From positions 5,005 through 69,004 of the forward strand of contig PYIY01000036.1 in the NCBI GenBank assembly GCA_003635195.1: DNA of 64,000 nt. Reading direction: 5' to 3'. Of this stretch, positions 62,148 to 64,000 are shown one piece after another. The DNA comes from Candidatus Poribacteria bacterium (lineage in GTDB: Bacteria > Poribacteria > WGA-4E > WGA-3G). Position 1 is the stretch's first letter, and the number at the start of each line of letters is the position of its first letter. Position numbers and translations under genes: made by a program. The notes beneath the pieces are model-generated. The model ran no database searches. It saw only the letters and a program-made list of their open reading frames with translations, and had not been told where the DNA came from.

Positions 62148-63278
62148 ATGTCTAAAATAGCACACGTAGACGTTTATCCGACTGCTGTTGGAATGAAAGA
62201 TGTCTTTAATATCGGAACCGGCTTCGTCGGGGACACCGGATCCGCGGGCGATCATGTCTTCGTCAAAATCACAACAGACGATGGTTATGTCGGTTGGGGC
62301 GAACAACGCGCCCTTCCCTCGTGGAGTTATGAGACAACCGAATCCATCACAACCACTATCCGACACCATATCGCGCCGCTACTGCTCGGACAAGATTCGC
62401 TAAATCTCAACGCTATCCACGATGCCATCTATGACGCATTGAAACCCGCTGTTAGCCATGGACACCCTTTCGCAAAAGCGGCGGTGGACATTGCTTTGCA
62501 TGATCTGCGTGGACGCATCCTTGATCTCCCGCTACACACGCTCTTCGGTGGAAAACGCCACGACACACTTCCGCTCTGTTATGCCTTGAGTATTGATACA
62601 CCAGAAATAATGGGACTGAAGGCGAAAGCCTTGGCACCCTGTTCCTGTTTCAAAGTGAAGGTTGCTGGTATTCCTGCAGTAGATGAAGAACGTCTGCGCG
62701 CTGTACATGAAGCGGTGCCGGATGCGAAGCTTTGGATTGATGCGAATCAGTCCTATACACCGTCTAATGCGCTTGAGTTGCTAAAGCGCGTCGGAGATAT
62801 CCGAGAAATTTACTGTATGGAGCAACCCGTGGCAAGCCAAGACTGGTTCGGCATGAAACGGGTTCGGGAGGACGCACCGGTTCCGATTGCGATTGACGAG
62901 GGCTGCTTTACTTACTTTGACTTGGCGAAAATAACGCGCTTGGAATGCGCAGATGCTGTTGTTTTGAAGGTGTGTAAGTCTGGCGGTTTAGCGGAATGTC
63001 TCAAGAGTGTTCATGTCGCCGAAGCCAATGCCTTAGAACTCCTCGGTAGCGGTTTAACGGAAGCCGGTATCGGATTTATTGCCAGTGTGCATCTCTTCTC
63101 GACTTTGGATCTCGTACTCCCCGCTGAGCTCAATGCCCCTGCCTTTTTGGAAACGATGGCAGTGAGTGGCATCGAAATACACGACCATGTTGTGACAGTG
63201 CCAGATGGACCTGGACTCGGCGTTACGCCTGATGAGGACTATATCAAGGCGAATCTCCTGAGAACTGAATACACTTAA
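62148..63278 (+). CDS. Mandelate racemase/muconate lactonizing enzyme family protein
   Basis: 376 residues, enolase superfamily. The capping domain (1-130) is followed by the barrel: KVK at K169-K171 on strand two (bases), metal ligands D198 (WIDANQ), E225 (CMEQPV) and D250/E251 (AIDEG), and K274 (VLKVCKSGG). It abstracts a proton next to a carboxylate; sugar-acid dehydratase, muconate cycloisomerase or racemase activities are possible. Beside PfkB kinase and 2-hydroxyacid dehydrogenase it fits a sugar-acid route. The leader AACCGCAAGGAA before the ATG is shared with the parvulin gene at 23502. Confidence 0.92.
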   Translation: MSKIAHVDVYPTAVGMKDVFNIGTGFVGDTGSAGDHVFVKITTDDGYVGWGEQRALPSWSYETTESITTTIRHHIAPLLLGQDSLNLNAIHDAIYDALKPAVSHGHPFAKAAVDIALHDLRGRILDLPLHTLFGGKRHDTLPLCYALSIDTPEIMGLKAKALAPCSCFKVKVAGIPAVDEERLRAVHEAVPDAKLWIDANQSYTPSNALELLKRVGDIREIYCMEQPVASQDWFGMKRVREDAPVPIAIDEGCFTYFDLAKITRLECADAVVLKVCKSGGLAECLKSVHVAEANALELLGSGLTEAGIGFIASVHLFSTLDLVLPAELNAPAFLETMAVSGIEIHDHVVTVPDGPGLGVTPDEDYIKANLLRTEYT

Positions 63279-63294
63279 AGCCTTGAAATAGGGC

Positions 63295-63323
63295 TTGATT
63301 TTTAGCAAAAGTTTTGGTATGCT
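63295..63323 (+). promoter_or_regulatory. Promoter of the coiled-coil gene
   Basis: TTGATT (63295-63300), 17 bases, TATGCT (63318-63323). AAAGGAACATAAA follows as the ribosome site before the ATG at 63363. Confidence 0.45.
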
Positions 63324-63362
63324 ATTGTTAATCAGGAACAATTTTCCCCAAAGGAACATAAA

Positions 63363-63788
63363 ATGAATGAAGACCAAAAGATGATACTTGAAACCATGAA
63401 ACAAGGTTTTGACCTTATTAACCAGAAATTCAATGAAGTTGAAGAGCGTTTTGATAAACGGTTTGATGAGGTTGGAGCGCATTTTGATAAACGATTCAGT
63501 AATCTTGAGAACCGTTTGGATAACCTTGAGAACCGCCACGATAAGCTTAACTTCCGCGTGGATTATCATGATAAGCAGTTTGAAGTAATTAATGAACGCT
63601 TTGACAGAATTGAAAACCACCTTGAAAAGATTGATGAGCGTTTCGACAAAACTTACGAGCACCTATCAACACTCACAGCAACTATGGAAAGAACGACTAC
63701 CGAAGTTGAGTGGATTAAAAAAATATCGCTCGGCATTGGCGGTGCCATACTCCTTTATATTGTGAAAGCGATTTTCTTCGGGCCCTAA
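63363..63788 (+). CDS. Coiled-coil protein with C-terminal membrane anchor
   Basis: 141 residues. About residues 15-100 are built of seven-residue repeats such as ERFDKRFDEV and NRLDNLENR, so a long parallel coiled coil is certain. The last 20 residues (GIGGAILLYIVKAIFFGP) form a membrane helix; the protein is a tail-anchored rod. Similar small proteins occur next to phage or envelope genes; no function can be given. Its last four bases overlap the stop of the MFS gene on the other strand. Confidence 0.75.
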   Translation: MNEDQKMILETMKQGFDLINQKFNEVEERFDKRFDEVGAHFDKRFSNLENRLDNLENRHDKLNFRVDYHDKQFEVINERFDRIENHLEKIDERFDKTYEHLSTLTATMERTTTEVEWIKKISLGIGGAILLYIVKAIFFGP

Positions 63789-64000
63789 TCTGCTTGCTTT
63801 ATTCCCTTAAAATAGACGAAAATTTCTATCACAATCGCGGCAACAATTGCCACTGCACAGAGCAGATACGGACTCTGTGTCCCGAATCGAGAATCTGCCA
63901 AAATGCCCCCTAAGAGTGGCCCCAACAGAATCCCTAACCCCAATATCCCCTCATGCCATCCGCTCTTATTCCCTTTGTCCGCATGCCGATCCAAACCGTA
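63785..64000 (-). CDS. C-terminal part of an MFS transporter (cut by the window edge)
   Basis: The frame stays open to 64000, giving 71 residues. The end of an MFS permease: YGLDRHADKGNKSG, then GILGLGILLGPLLGGILADS, then a last hydrophobic helix (YLLCAVAIVAAIVIEIFVYF). The start and the first ten helices lie outside the window; the substrate cannot be judged. Confidence 0.72.
   Translation of the reverse strand, partial: YGLDRHADKGNKSGWHEGILGLGILLGPLLGGILADSRFGTQSPYLLCAVAIVAAIVIEIFVYFKGIKQAD

Noticed and set aside
63054..63662. Long open frame on the minus strand, hydrophobic, 202 codons
   Set aside because: It is the antisense of the heptad-repeat coiled-coil gene and the end of the enolase-superfamily gene; the amphipathic repeat produces a false hydrophobic reading.
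1..64000. tRNA or rRNA genes
   Set aside because: No cloverleaf-like sequence with a recognisable T-arm and no conserved rRNA words were noticed, although a dedicated scan could not be run.

Overview
The window looks like chromosomal DNA of a Gram-negative (diderm), probably uncultured marine bacterium. The best guess is Candidatus Poribacteria. The reasons are the secreted protein at 11712-14279, whose C-terminal sorting domain (YPNPFNPETWIPYQL, then WDGRNAQGEPVASSIYFYTL) is of a type I associate with that group, plus LamG proteins, many small toxin-antitoxin and nuclease families, and sugar-acid catabolism genes. A heptosyltransferase and an LptD-type protein point to an outer membrane with lipopolysaccharide. 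This assignment rests on recalled families and no search was run. No rRNA, tRNA or CRISPR array was seen.

Layout. 1-5775: the start of a UB2H-type penicillin-binding protein that runs off the left edge, a redoxin, lexA with a clear promoter and a candidate operator, a HAD phosphatase, a family 9 glycosyltransferase, a PHP phosphoesterase and a secreted LamG protein. 5817-15257: an O-methyltransferase, a PLP aminotransferase, a short Rad50/SbcC-like ATPase with a small upstream partner, an AAA ATPase fused to a nuclease-like domain, a large secreted metalloprotease/WD40/dockerin protein, and an Rpn-type nuclease expressed from a promoter that predicts a leaderless mRNA. 15341-19791: secreted or envelope proteins (a repeat propeller, an FnIII lipoprotein, a DUF5683-like membrane protein, a DUF3108 protein) and SixA.

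19855-31362 holds mfd followed by an envelope-biogenesis run: two single-domain parvulin-type peptidyl-prolyl isomerases, a SurA-like protein with two parvulin domains, and an LptD-like protein that itself carries about two parvulin domains inserted between its periplasmic domain and its beta-barrel. This chaperone/client fusion is the strongest candidate for something new. 31551-35335: an orphan HTH gene with a relic of hsdM in front of it, two SDR dehydrogenases, a 2H phosphoesterase and an orphan solute-binding lipoprotein.

35355-45965 is a defence island: hsdM, an HTH regulator, hsdS, a small antitoxin-like gene, an Rpn relic, an AAA ATPase with a coupled partner, a UPF0175/PIN toxin-antitoxin pair, hsdR, and on the other strand a DUF433/DUF5615 pair. 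The PIN toxin, its antitoxin and hsdR overlap by 4 bases each. A consensus promoter (TTGACA-17-TATAAT) precedes the hsdR half.

46073-56317: a phosphofructokinase with pyrophosphate-type residues, an unknown gene with a suspicious A9 tract at its start, a ThDP enzyme, a trypsin-like/TPR protein, a large glycosidase-like protein and two tandem MacB/FtsX permeases. 56343-59456: a MITE-like element, a Uma2 nuclease, a NucS-like nuclease, a DUF2283 protein and a D12 adenine methylase. 59640-64000: a 2-hydroxyacid dehydrogenase, a PfkB kinase, a small zinc-ribbon membrane protein, an enolase-superfamily enzyme, a coiled-coil protein and the end of an MFS transporter that runs off the right edge.
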